Origin: an uncultured Rubrobacteraceae bacterium
Lineage (GTDB): Bacteria; Actinomycetota; Rubrobacteria; Rubrobacterales; Rubrobacteraceae
Length of the DNA: 8,328 nucleotides
Reading direction: 5' to 3'
NCBI GenBank assembly: GCA_902805985.1
Contig: CADCUW010000036.1
Coordinates: 1 to 8,328, forward strand
Shown: positions 1 through 5,825 of the stretch, piece after piece
How positions within the stretch are numbered: position 1 is the first letter of the stretch
How the letters are laid out: each line of letters begins with the position of its first letter
Notes under the pieces: model-generated
Databases searched by the model: none
The model's input: only the letters and a program-made list of their open reading frames with translations
Told to the model about the DNA's origin: nothing
Position numbers and translations under genes: made by a program

Positions 1-604
1 CGAGGTAGTCGGGGTCGGTCTCGCGCAGGGTGTCTTCGGAGAAGGCGCCCCAGCTCACGGCGACGCTGGTGAGGCCGGCGGCTTTGGCGGCCTGCACGTC
101 GAACGGGGAGTCGCCGACGTAGACGGCTTTTTCTTTAGGGACGTCGCCCATGAGCTCCAGTCCTTTCAGGAGTGGCTCGGGGTGGGGCTTGTGCTCTTGC
201 GTGTCCTCCACGGTGACGAAGCGGTCCACGACGAGGTCGAGGCCGGGGAACTTCGCCAGGGCCATCTCGACGGAGCGGCGGCGTTTGGAGGTGACGACGA
301 CGACCTTTACGCCGGCCGTTTTGAGGCGGCCAAGGGCCGCGTCCACGCCGGGGAACGCGGCTATGAGGGCGTCGTGGTGCTCCTCGTGGTGGGCGCGGTA
401 GGCCTCCAGGAGAAGCTCGACCTTACCGGCGTCGAAGAGCTCCATCTGGCGCGGGAGGGGCTGGCCGACGTTGGCGAGGAGTTGTTCGCGCGAGAGGTCG
501 TCGCGGCCGAGGACGGAGGTCGTGGCGTGGCGCATGGACTGGAAGATCATCTCCGTCGTATCCACGAGCGTCCCGTCGAAGTCGAAGAGGGCGGCCGAGA
601 GCAC
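1..604 (-). CDS. HAD-IA family phosphatase, PpaX/phosphoglycolate phosphatase-like (3' end cut off)
   Basis: This gene starts at a GTG whose first base is the last base of the surE stop codon (TAGTG), so it is probably translationally coupled to surE; no strong Shine-Dalgarno is visible. The 201 residues inside the window show all HAD motifs: D8-F-D10-G-T (nucleophile and acid/base Asp), T105 in V-V-V-T-S-K, K139 in H-K-P-H, and G-D165-S-P-F-D169. The cap between residues 15 and 85 is alpha-helical, and N-V-G-Q-P-L recalls pyrophosphatase PpaX and phosphoglycolate phosphatase. Family members are about 215-220 residues, so perhaps 15 C-terminal residues lie beyond the left edge. It is expected to be a cytoplasmic Mg-dependent phosphomonoesterase or pyrophosphatase. 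The substrate cannot be read from the sequence: phosphoglycolate, pyrophosphate or a sugar phosphate are all possible. Confidence 0.9.
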   Translation of the reverse strand, partial: MLSAALFDFDGTLVDTTEMIFQSMRHATTSVLGRDDLSREQLLANVGQPLPRQMELFDAGKVELLLEAYRAHHEEHHDALIAAFPGVDAALGRLKTAGVKVVVVTSKRRRSVEMALAKFPGLDLVVDRFVTVEDTQEHKPHPEPLLKGLELMGDVPKEKAVYVGDSPFDVQAAKAAGLTSVAVSWGAFSEDTLRETDPDYL

Positions 605-1422
605 TACGGGTTCTGGCCGTTCAGGATGGAGTTTACGTCCCAGGTGCCTATCTCATCGATGCCGGCGGTATCGGTGAGCTCCAGGTGGATGGGGGTGACG
701 CTGATCTCCCCTTCCGCGATGGCGGCGAAGTCCGTGCCCTTCTCCTCGTGGTAGCCGGGCGGGTTGTTGTAGATGTCGTACCCGACCCGCCCCTCCGCAT
801 CCTTGACCTCGACGAGCTCGTCCCTGTACATCCTGCGCCCGAGCCTGGTGACCCTGGCGCCCTTGAGCTCCCCGCGGGACCTGTTCGGCGCGTTGACGTT
901 GAGGATGCGCCCTTCGGGCAGGCCTTTGAGGGCGACCTTCGCCAGGCTGGCGACGAACTCGGCGGCGGCCTCGAAGTTGAGGTCGCCGTTCAGCGGCGTG
1001 AGCTCCTCGGCGCTCTCGTGCCAGGGGCGGTCGATGCTAAGGGAGACGGCGATGCCCGGGACCCCGATAACGATACCCTCCATGGCGCCGGCCACGGTGC
1101 CAGAGTAGGTTATGTCGTCGCCCAGGTTCTCGCCGTGGTTTATGCCGGCGACGACGAGGTCGGGCTCGAAGTCCATGAGGCCCAGGGCCACGAGGCGAAC
1201 GCAGTCAACGGGCGTGCCGGAGCAGGCGTAGCCCAGTTTCCCGTCGGCCATCTTCCGCTCCTCGACGTGCAGGGGGCGGCCAAAGGAGATGCTCCGCCCG
1301 ACGCCGCTGCGGTTCTGGTCGGGGGCGACGGTCAGGACGTCCGCCACCTTCTCCAGCGCCTGGCGGGCGGCGAGCAGGCCCGGGGCGTCTATTCCATCGT
1401 CGTTGGTCAAAACTATACGCAC
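604..1422 (-). CDS. surE: 5'/3'-nucleotidase SurE
   Basis: SurE is a cytoplasmic metal-dependent nucleoside monophosphate phosphatase, often also active on short polyphosphate, and linked to stationary-phase survival. The 272-residue product has the usual family length and starts with the hallmark L-T-N-D8-D9-G, the metal-binding aspartates. The other family metal ligands are present: S39 in N-R-S-G-V-G and N95 in A-G-I-N-H-G. The signature Y-S-G-T-V-A-G-A-M-E-G lies at 106-116. The start is GTG at 1422, giving V/M-R-I-V-L-T-N-D-D, with GGAG about 12 bases upstream. A candidate extended -10 element lies at 1475-1483. The HAD phosphatase gene follows with a one-base overlap, so the two are very likely one transcript; surE is divergent from the GT81 operon. 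Confidence 0.96.
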   Translation of the reverse strand: MRIVLTNDDGIDAPGLLAARQALEKVADVLTVAPDQNRSGVGRSISFGRPLHVEERKMADGKLGYACSGTPVDCVRLVALGLMDFEPDLVVAGINHGENLGDDITYSGTVAGAMEGIVIGVPGIAVSLSIDRPWHESAEELTPLNGDLNFEAAAEFVASLAKVALKGLPEGRILNVNAPNRSRGELKGARVTRLGRRMYRDELVEVKDAEGRVGYDIYNNPPGYHEEKGTDFAAIAEGEISVTPIHLELTDTAGIDEIGTWDVNSILNGQNP

Positions 1423-1474
1423 GGGGTGGGGCTTCTCCGTTTCTTCGCGGTCAACACCCTCGAAAAGGTCTTGG

Positions 1475-1483
1475 ATTCTATCA
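1475..1483 (-). promoter_or_regulatory. Candidate extended -10 promoter element for surE
   Basis: Read leftward, TGA followed by TAGAAT gives a TGn extension plus a hexamer matching TATAAT at five of six positions. No convincing -35 hexamer sits 16-18 bases upstream, as is common for extended -10 promoters. Transcription would begin roughly 45 bases before the surE GTG. Prediction by eye only. Confidence 0.35.
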
Positions 1484-1559
1484 TCCTGGCGGTCAGAGAC
1501 ATGATACGAACGTCACAAAACCCCCGCGTTTCAGGATAATTAAGATCATCGATAAACGG

Positions 1560-1588
1560 TAGACAAAGCCGCGAGAGTACGGTAGCTT
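1560..1588 (+). promoter_or_regulatory. Candidate sigma-70-type promoter for the GT81/hydratase operon
   Basis: TAGACA at 1560-1565 (five of six to TTGACA) is separated by exactly 17 bases from TAGCTT at 1583-1588, which fits the TAnnnT form common in actinobacterial -10 elements. Transcription would begin near 1595, about 30 bases before the start codon of the glycosyltransferase. Assigned by eye. Confidence 0.45.
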
Positions 1589-1626
1589 ACCTTGGCTGTA
1601 ATCGCGAAGTCTCCGAGAGGTGCGTG

Positions 1627-2619
1627 ATGACCGTGGACGCCAGAGATTGGTTTAAGCATCGCTCATATGACTACCGGCAGTTCTCCGACCTAGAAGATTT
1701 AAGCCGCCGGAAGCATGAGCGCAACCTGACGGTAAGCGCGATCCTGCCATCCCGAAACGTCGCCGACACCATCGGCGCGATCGTGGACTCGATTCACGCC
1801 GTCAACCAGAATACGGGTAGAGGCCCGCTGGTGGACCAGATCCTGGTGATCGACGCCGACTCACCCGACGGGACGGCCGACGTCGCCGCCGAACACGGCG
1901 CCGAGGTCTTCTCCGAGAACGAGCTGATGCACGAGCACGGCGGCGCCCACGGCAAGGGTGATGCGATGTGGCGCTCCCTCTCCGTGGCCCGCGGCGACCT
2001 GGTGATGTTCATGGACGCGGACACGAGGGACTTCGAGTCCCAGCTCGTCTACGGCATCCTCGGCCCCATCCTGGAGGACCCGGCGGTGCGCTACGTCAAG
2101 GCCGCCTACCGGCGCCCGTTCAAGAGCCAGGAGGCCCTGCAGGTAGACGGCGGCGGGAGGGTCACGGAGCTCTCCACCAAGCCGCTCTTCAACCTTTTCT
2201 ACCCGGACCTCGCCGGCTTCGTGCAGCCGCTCGCCGGGGAGTTCGTGGCCGACAGGGAGCTCTTCCGCTCCATCCCGTTCCTCACCGGCTACGCGGTGGA
2301 GACCGGGATCATGATCGACGCGTACAAGATGGTCGGCCTCGACGGGATGGCCCAGGTGGACCTCGGCACCCGCCAGAACCGCCACCAGCCCTTGCGCGAC
2401 CTCTCCCGCATGTCCTACGCGGTCCTGCGCGCGGTCGCCCGGCGCATGAGGCAGGAGGGCCGCCTGAACCAGACGAGCGACCCGGACGCCCCCGTCTCCC
2501 CCTTCCAGTTCAGCGACTACCTCCACGCCGTCGCGACCCCGGAAGGCCTCCGGCTGCAGGAGTACGTCGAGGAGCTCGTCGAGCGACCGCCCATCAAGGA
2601 AGTCCTCAAGGTCCGCTAG
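1627..2619 (+). CDS. gpgS: GT81 family glucosyl/mannosyl-3-phosphoglycerate synthase
   Basis: The enzyme transfers a hexose from a nucleotide sugar to D-3-phosphoglycerate, the first step to glucosylglycerate or mannosylglycerate; a phosphatase then removes the phosphate. The 330 residues match GT81 length. From this ATG, a GT-A fold is visible: A-I-L-P-S-R-N near residue 40, V-I-D76-A-D-S-P-D-G-T, G-K110-G-D, and the metal-binding D130-A-D132 in M-F-M-D-A-D-T. F-V-Q-P-L-A-G-E-F and N-R-H-Q-P-L-R-D-L are typical of GpgS. ATG 1627 is preferred because GAGAGG at 1615-1620 is six bases upstream; GTG 1624 is possible but too close. Known for the family: the Rubrobacter xylanophilus GT81 enzyme is a mannosyl-3-phosphoglycerate synthase that also accepts glucosyl donors, so the sugar here is uncertain. 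It is first in an operon with the three hydratase genes, seven bases apart. No dedicated phosphatase gene is in the operon. Confidence 0.88.
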   Translation: MTVDARDWFKHRSYDYRQFSDLEDLSRRKHERNLTVSAILPSRNVADTIGAIVDSIHAVNQNTGRGPLVDQILVIDADSPDGTADVAAEHGAEVFSENELMHEHGGAHGKGDAMWRSLSVARGDLVMFMDADTRDFESQLVYGILGPILEDPAVRYVKAAYRRPFKSQEALQVDGGGRVTELSTKPLFNLFYPDLAGFVQPLAGEFVADRELFRSIPFLTGYAVETGIMIDAYKMVGLDGMAQVDLGTRQNRHQPLRDLSRMSYAVLRAVARRMRQEGRLNQTSDPDAPVSPFQFSDYLHAVATPEGLRLQEYVEELVERPPIKEVLKVR

Positions 2620-2626
2620 GCTCCCC

Positions 2627-2926
2627 GTGTCAGGCCCCCACGACATGGGCGGCGAGCCGGCCGGCCCCATAGACCGCTCCGGACACGAGCCGGAGGACTG
2701 GGAGCGCATAGCGGACGCTGTCAACGCGGCGCTCGGCAAGAGGGGACTTCAGAGCACCGACGAGCACCGCCGCGCAATAGAGTCCCTCCCGAACTACCGC
2801 GACCTCGCCTACTACGAGCGCTGGGCCTCCGCCACCGAGAAGCTCCTCGTCGAGAAGGGCATCCTGACCAGCGTCGAGATAGACGAGCGGGCCGCGGAGA
2901 TCCAGCACCGCTGGGAGGGAGCTTGA
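2627..2926 (+). CDS. Nitrile hydratase/thiocyanate hydrolase beta subunit, N-terminal half as a separate protein
   Basis: The 99-residue product opens with M-S-G-P-H-D-M-G-G, the standard start of nitrile hydratase beta subunits, then H20-E-P, then R48-R-A-I-E and Y62-Y-E-R-W, and ends L-L-V-E-K-G-I-L-T plus a short acidic helix. This matches only the helical N-terminal half of a normal beta subunit (about 220-230 residues). The R-x-A-I-E arginine corresponds, by motif position, to the conserved beta arginine that contacts the oxidised cysteines of the alpha subunit. GTG at 2627 is the start, with TAGG six bases upstream and the GT81 stop seven bases before. It shares TTGA with the next gene, so subunit output should be coupled. 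Thiocyanate hydrolase ScnB is this kind of half-subunit; small hydratase activator proteins also resemble this domain, so an activator role cannot be excluded. Confidence 0.85.
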   Translation: MSGPHDMGGEPAGPIDRSGHEPEDWERIADAVNAALGKRGLQSTDEHRRAIESLPNYRDLAYYERWASATEKLLVEKGILTSVEIDERAAEIQHRWEGA

Positions 2927-3246
2927 CGGCGCGCTTCGCCCCCGGCGATCCCGTCCGGGTGCGTCCGGGTGCGAAGCCGGGCCACGTCCGCACGCCGGAC
3001 TACCTGAAAGGCCGTTCGGGGCGGGTGGAGGCCGTGCTCGGCGCCTACCCCAACCCCGAGGACCTCGCCTACGGCCTCGCGGGTGAGCCGGGGCGGGTCC
3101 TCTACAAGGTTGGCTTCCGCCAGGACGCGCTCTGGCCGGACTATGAGGGGCCGTCCGACGAGGGGCCGTCCGACGAGGGGCCGCCCGACGAGCGGCTCTA
3201 CGCCGACATCTACGAGCACTGGCTGGAGCCGGGAGGAGAGATATGA
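2923..3246 (+). CDS. Nitrile hydratase/thiocyanate hydrolase beta subunit, C-terminal half as a separate protein
   Basis: This 107-residue product begins R-F-A-P-G-D-P-V-R-V-R at residue 4, exactly where the SH3-like C-terminal barrel of nitrile hydratase beta begins. It continues with H-V-R-T-P-D-Y-L-K-G-R-S-G-R-V, Y-K-V-G-F, and Y-A-D-I-Y-E-H-W-L-E-P at the end, all family signatures. The start is TTG at 2923, overlapping the upstream TGA by four bases, with GGAGG at 2914-2918. It should pair with the preceding protein to form one beta-like unit that binds the alpha subunit; thiocyanate hydrolase ScnA is the known counterpart. Residues 75-89 are three copies of a five-residue unit (E-G-P-S/P-D) encoded by a 15-base tandem repeat, a linker expansion not usual for the family. 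Its last four bases are shared with the alpha gene (ATGA). Confidence 0.86.
   Translation: MTARFAPGDPVRVRPGAKPGHVRTPDYLKGRSGRVEAVLGAYPNPEDLAYGLAGEPGRVLYKVGFRQDALWPDYEGPSDEGPSDEGPPDERLYADIYEHWLEPGGEI
3145..3189 (+). repeat. Three tandem 15-base units inside the beta C-half gene
   Basis: GAGGGGCCGTCCGAC occurs at 3145-3159 and identically at 3160-3174, then with one substitution (T to C) at 3175-3189. The unit is in frame and encodes E-G-P-S-D twice and E-G-P-P-D once. Near-perfect identity suggests recent slippage expansion, and copy number could differ between strains without breaking the frame. Confidence 0.95.
3231..3240 (+). promoter_or_regulatory. Shine-Dalgarno site of the hydratase alpha gene
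   Basis: The purine run GGGAGGAGAG lies just before the ATG at 3243, inside the coding end of the previous gene. Its strength supports the short ATGA overlap as the true start and suggests that alpha may be translated well independently of coupling. Confidence 0.7.
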
Positions 3247-3866
3247 GCCACGGTCACGACCACGAAGTTGTCTCCGGAGGCGCCACGAGCCCTCTCGCGG
3301 CCAGGGTCAGGGCGATGGAGGCGTTGCTGGTCGAGAAGGGCGTGGTGACGGAGGCCGAGATCCAGGACAACGTGGCCTACATGGACTCCCGATCCCCGGC
3401 CAACGGCGCCCGTCTCGTCGCCCGCGCCTGGACGGATGAGGCTTTCAAGGCCAGGCTCCTCGCGGACGGCAAGGCCGCGGCGATCGAGTTCGGCATAGAC
3501 GCTGTGGCCTCACCGGACCTCATCATCGTGGAGAACACCCCTGAAGTTCACAACCTGATCGTGTGTACCCTGTGCTCCTGCTACCCGCGCAACGTCCTCG
3601 GCCGTCCGCCGGACTGGTACAAGAGCTTCGAGTACCGCTCCCGCGCCGTCCGCGAGCCCCGCGCCGTCATGCGCGAGTTCGGCTTCGAGCCGCCCGAGGG
3701 CACGCGGGTCGCCGTCCACGACAGCACCGCCGACGTCCGCTACATGGTCCTCCCGATGCGTCCCCCCGGCACGGACGGGTTGGACGAAGAGGAGTTGGCG
3801 GGCCTCGTCACGCGGGACTCCCTGATCGGGACAGGAGTCCCCGCCCCGCCCGACCGCACCGGTTAG
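3243..3866 (+). CDS. nthA: Cobalt-type nitrile hydratase alpha subunit (or thiocyanate hydrolase gamma-like)
   Basis: The catalytic metal subunit, 207 residues, the usual family length. It starts with a His-rich M-S-H-G-H-D-H-E tail, common in this family. The metal claw is C108-T-L-C111-S-C113 within V-C-T-L-C-S-C-Y-P; threonine after the first cysteine marks the cobalt type (iron enzymes have serine). In the family C111 and C113 are oxidised to sulfinic and sulfenic acid. Further signatures are P-P-D-W-Y-K, Y-R-S-R-A-V-R-E-P-R, R-Y-M-V-L-P and L-V-T-R-D-S-L-I-G-T-G. Odd: the claw is followed by Y-P-R-N where standard cobalt nitrile hydratases have Y-P-W-P. The reaction would be nitrile to amide, or thiocyanate to carbonyl sulfide plus ammonia if it follows the three-subunit thiocyanate hydrolase. 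No activator gene follows; a terminator-like hairpin begins 12 bases downstream. Confidence 0.9.
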   Translation: MSHGHDHEVVSGGATSPLAARVRAMEALLVEKGVVTEAEIQDNVAYMDSRSPANGARLVARAWTDEAFKARLLADGKAAAIEFGIDAVASPDLIIVENTPEVHNLIVCTLCSCYPRNVLGRPPDWYKSFEYRSRAVREPRAVMREFGFEPPEGTRVAVHDSTADVRYMVLPMRPPGTDGLDEEELAGLVTRDSLIGTGVPAPPDRTG

Positions 3867-3877
3867 CCACCATCCGG

Positions 3878-3912
3878 GCGGTTTGAGGGGGCGCGAGGCT
3901 CCCGCAAACCGC
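3878..3912. terminator. Bidirectional hairpin terminator between convergent nthA and phoD
   Basis: GCGGTTTG at 3878-3885 and CAAACCGC at 3905-3912 are perfect inverted repeats. After one mismatch, 3887-3891 pairs with 3899-3903, leaving a seven-base loop. The hairpin lies between the nthA stop (3866) and the phoD stop (3921) and is symmetrical, so it can serve both strands. No T-tract follows, as is frequent in high-GC actinobacteria. Confidence 0.7.
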
Positions 3913-3920
3913 GGCCCCGA

Positions 3921-5606
3921 TTACCAGCTATCTCTGGCCGTCAGGCGCTTGTAGCCCTGATCGATCTCACCCTGGGTGCTCGAGGTGGGCGTCGTCGGCC
4001 CTTCGACCTGGGTGGCGCCCGGCCGCCCGTTCTCGACCACGAAGGCGGCGAGGGTAGTGGATGCGGCCTCCGGGGTGACGACGCTGCCCTGGCCCGGCTC
4101 CGTCGGGACGGCCTTGAAGGTCGTCAGGTAGCGTTGCCGGTTCAGGTCGCACCTCGTGTACCCGCGGTTCGCGCCGTCGAAGAACTTCGTGTGCGGGTTG
4201 TCTGGCCGCGCGCCCTCGACGACGGGGATAAAGACCCCGGGGAACGAGGAGGTGATCGAGGTCCCCACGAACTCGGTGCCGACGGTCTTGCTGGTCTCAT
4301 CCGAGAAGTCCGTCTTGAGGTCGTGGACCCAGGCGCTGTGGATGTCGCCGGTGAGCGTGATCGGGTTCTGCACGTTGCTCCGGTCGAAGAAGCCTATGAG
4401 GCGGTTGCGCGCGGCGACGTAGCCGTCCCACTGGTCCATGTTGAACGACTCCATTGGCCCGGCGCGGAAGTCGTACTCGGCGAGCATGGTCTGCTGGGCC
4501 GCTATGTTCCAGCGCGCCCGGCTGCGGTTCATACCATCCTTGAGCCAGCGCTCCTGCTCGGGGCCTGTCATGGTCTGCCGGTCGCTCAGGGCCCTGGCGC
4601 AGCGCTCCTTGAAGCCGTCGCCGCAGGGCTGGTTCGTGCGGTACTGGCGGGTGTCGAGCACGCTGAACTGGGCTAGGTCGCCGTAGCTTATGCGCCGGTA
4701 GAGGCGCATGTCCGGCCCCTGCGGCATCGATGAGGGCCTCAAGGGCATGTTCTCGTAGTAGGCCTTGTAGCCGGCGGCGCGCCGCCTGAGGAAGTCCTCC
4801 CTCTTCGGCGTCTCGCTGCCCTCCTCGGGGATGGCGTCGGCGTAGTTGTTCTCGACCTCGTGGTCGTCGAAGGTGACGATAAAGGGGAAGAGGCGGTGGG
4901 CTTCGCGCATGTCCTCGTCGGCCTTGTAGAGCGCGTGGCGCTTGCGGTAGTCGGCGAGGGTTATGATCTCCGGCCCGTTGTGCTCGCGGCCGGGGACGGC
5001 GGTCTCGGAGGGGCCGTACTCGTAGATGTAGTCCCCGAGGTGCACGACGAAGTCGAGGTCCTGCTCCTGGCGGGCCATCGCCCCGTATGCGGCGTAGAAG
5101 CCGTTCTGGTAGTCCTGGCAGGAGACGAACGCGAACGCCAGCGCCGCCGGGGAGGCCCCGAACCCGGGCGTCGTACGGGTCCGGCCGACGGGGCTAACGT
5201 AGTCGCCGACCCTGAACCTGTAGTAGTAGTCGCGGTCGGACTTGAGGCCGCGCACGTCCACGTGCACCGAGTAGCCCCGGTCGGGGCCGGTGAAGGCCTC
5301 GCCCTTCTTGACCACCGTCTTCATGTTCTCCTCCGTGGCGACCTTCCAGCGCACCCGCACCTTCCGGTTGGGCATCTCGCCCCCGGCGGCCAGCAGCCGG
5401 GTCCACAGCACGAAGCCGTCGGGGAGCGGGTCCCCGGAGGCCACCCCGAGCGTGAACGGGTTGGAGGAGAACCTGGGGTCCGCAAACGCCCGGTCGGCGG
5501 TAGCCTCGACGCCAAGGACGACCGCCGCCACCCCAAGGCCCCCCATGCGTACAAAGTCTTTACGGCTCACCCGGAGCGGGTCTACCACGCTGCGCTCGAT
5601 TCCCAT
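3921..5606 (-). CDS. phoD: PhoD family alkaline phosphatase/phosphodiesterase, Tat-type export signal
   Basis: PhoD enzymes are exported metallophosphoesterases (Fe/Ca in characterised members) that release phosphate from organic esters. The product has 561 residues from ATG 5606, chosen because AAAGG lies five bases upstream; a GTG at 5630 would add eight residues but lacks such a site. The N-terminus has a Tat-like signal, S14-R-K-D-F-V, a hydrophobic stretch at 22-33 and a likely cleavage after A40-F-A42. A PhoD_N beta-sandwich domain follows (about 45-145), then the catalytic domain: F-V-S-C-Q, H189-L-G-D192-Y-I-Y-E, D247-D-H-E250 with N253-N254, and T-G-D421-I-H423 with a later W-V-H428. 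All expected metal-site motifs are present. It stands alone on the minus strand; the small membrane protein gene ends about 220 bases upstream. A candidate PhoP box is at 5669-5696. Confidence 0.94.
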   Translation of the reverse strand: MGIERSVVDPLRVSRKDFVRMGGLGVAAVVLGVEATADRAFADPRFSSNPFTLGVASGDPLPDGFVLWTRLLAAGGEMPNRKVRVRWKVATEENMKTVVKKGEAFTGPDRGYSVHVDVRGLKSDRDYYYRFRVGDYVSPVGRTRTTPGFGASPAALAFAFVSCQDYQNGFYAAYGAMARQEQDLDFVVHLGDYIYEYGPSETAVPGREHNGPEIITLADYRKRHALYKADEDMREAHRLFPFIVTFDDHEVENNYADAIPEEGSETPKREDFLRRRAAGYKAYYENMPLRPSSMPQGPDMRLYRRISYGDLAQFSVLDTRQYRTNQPCGDGFKERCARALSDRQTMTGPEQERWLKDGMNRSRARWNIAAQQTMLAEYDFRAGPMESFNMDQWDGYVAARNRLIGFFDRSNVQNPITLTGDIHSAWVHDLKTDFSDETSKTVGTEFVGTSITSSFPGVFIPVVEGARPDNPHTKFFDGANRGYTRCDLNRQRYLTTFKAVPTEPGQGSVVTPEAASTTLAAFVVENGRPGATQVEGPTTPTSSTQGEIDQGYKRLTARDSW

Positions 5607-5642
5607 GCCAACCTTTCGTCCGCGATACACGATGCCGCCGCG

Positions 5643-5696
5643 AGCATAGCAAGGTCAAAACGCGCTTGTGTTTCGTAACCGTAAACTCCCCGTTAA
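5643..5696 (-). promoter_or_regulatory. Candidate PhoP box and -10 element upstream of phoD
   Basis: Read in the phoD direction, TTAACG (5696-5691), TTTACG (5685-5680) and GAAACA (5674-5669) are spaced exactly 11 bases apart, the layout of PhoP boxes in Gram-positive bacteria (TT-A-A/T-C-A-like hexamers with five-base gaps). TATGCT at 5648-5643 is a possible -10, about 20 bases beyond the last repeat and without a good -35 at proper spacing, as expected for an activated promoter. The third repeat is weak, so this is an inference strengthened by phoD being a classic phosphate-starvation gene. Confidence 0.35.
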
Positions 5697-5730
5697 TTCC
5701 CAAGCGTTCTGCAAGATACCGCTTCCGCCA

Positions 5731-5770
5731 GCCGGTCTTCGGCTCTCCGGCCGCAGGTTCGACGACCGGC
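5731..5770 (-). terminator. Inverted repeat after the small membrane protein gene
   Basis: GCCGGTC at 5731-5737 and GACCGGC at 5764-5770 are perfect 7-base inverted repeats with a 26-base GC-rich loop. An alternative small stem, AGCCG/CGGCT at 5730-5744, overlaps the left arm. It lies about 55 bases past the stop of the small gene and before the phoD promoter region, where a terminator separating the two would be expected. There is no T-tract. Confidence 0.35.
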
Positions 5771-5825
5771 AGAGATGCCCGACCCCCGAGCGAAGCGCCA
5801 TCGGCCGCCTGAATATCCGGGGCTC

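Noticed and set aside
685..1539. Long plus-strand ORF opposite surE (284 codons)
   Set aside because: It is antisense to a clear surE, its translation is low-complexity V/G/A/E/D, and it has no recognisable domain; this is usual in high-GC DNA.
1861..2739. Long minus-strand ORF opposite the GT81 gene, and a plus-strand frame at 1968-2672
   Set aside because: Both overlap a gene with family-wide motifs, and their translations are Arg/Pro or Val/Gly/Glu-rich shadows.
2627..3866. Simple assignment as thiocyanate hydrolase
   Set aside because: Gene order fits, but the alpha sequence around the claw and C-terminus (L-V-T-R-D-S-L-I-G-T-G) reads as much or more like nitrile hydratase, so the substrate is left open.
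5607..5630. GTG at 5630 as the phoD start
   Set aside because: ATG at 5606 has AAAGG five bases upstream, and the extra eight residues would only lengthen the Tat signal N-region.
5653..5658. TTGACC as a -35 element for phoD
   Set aside because: It is only four bases from TATGCT, and nothing like a -10 occurs 16-18 bases downstream.
4860..5678. Plus-strand ORF opposite phoD
   Set aside because: Antisense to conserved PhoD motifs, with no domain and no Shine-Dalgarno supporting its start.
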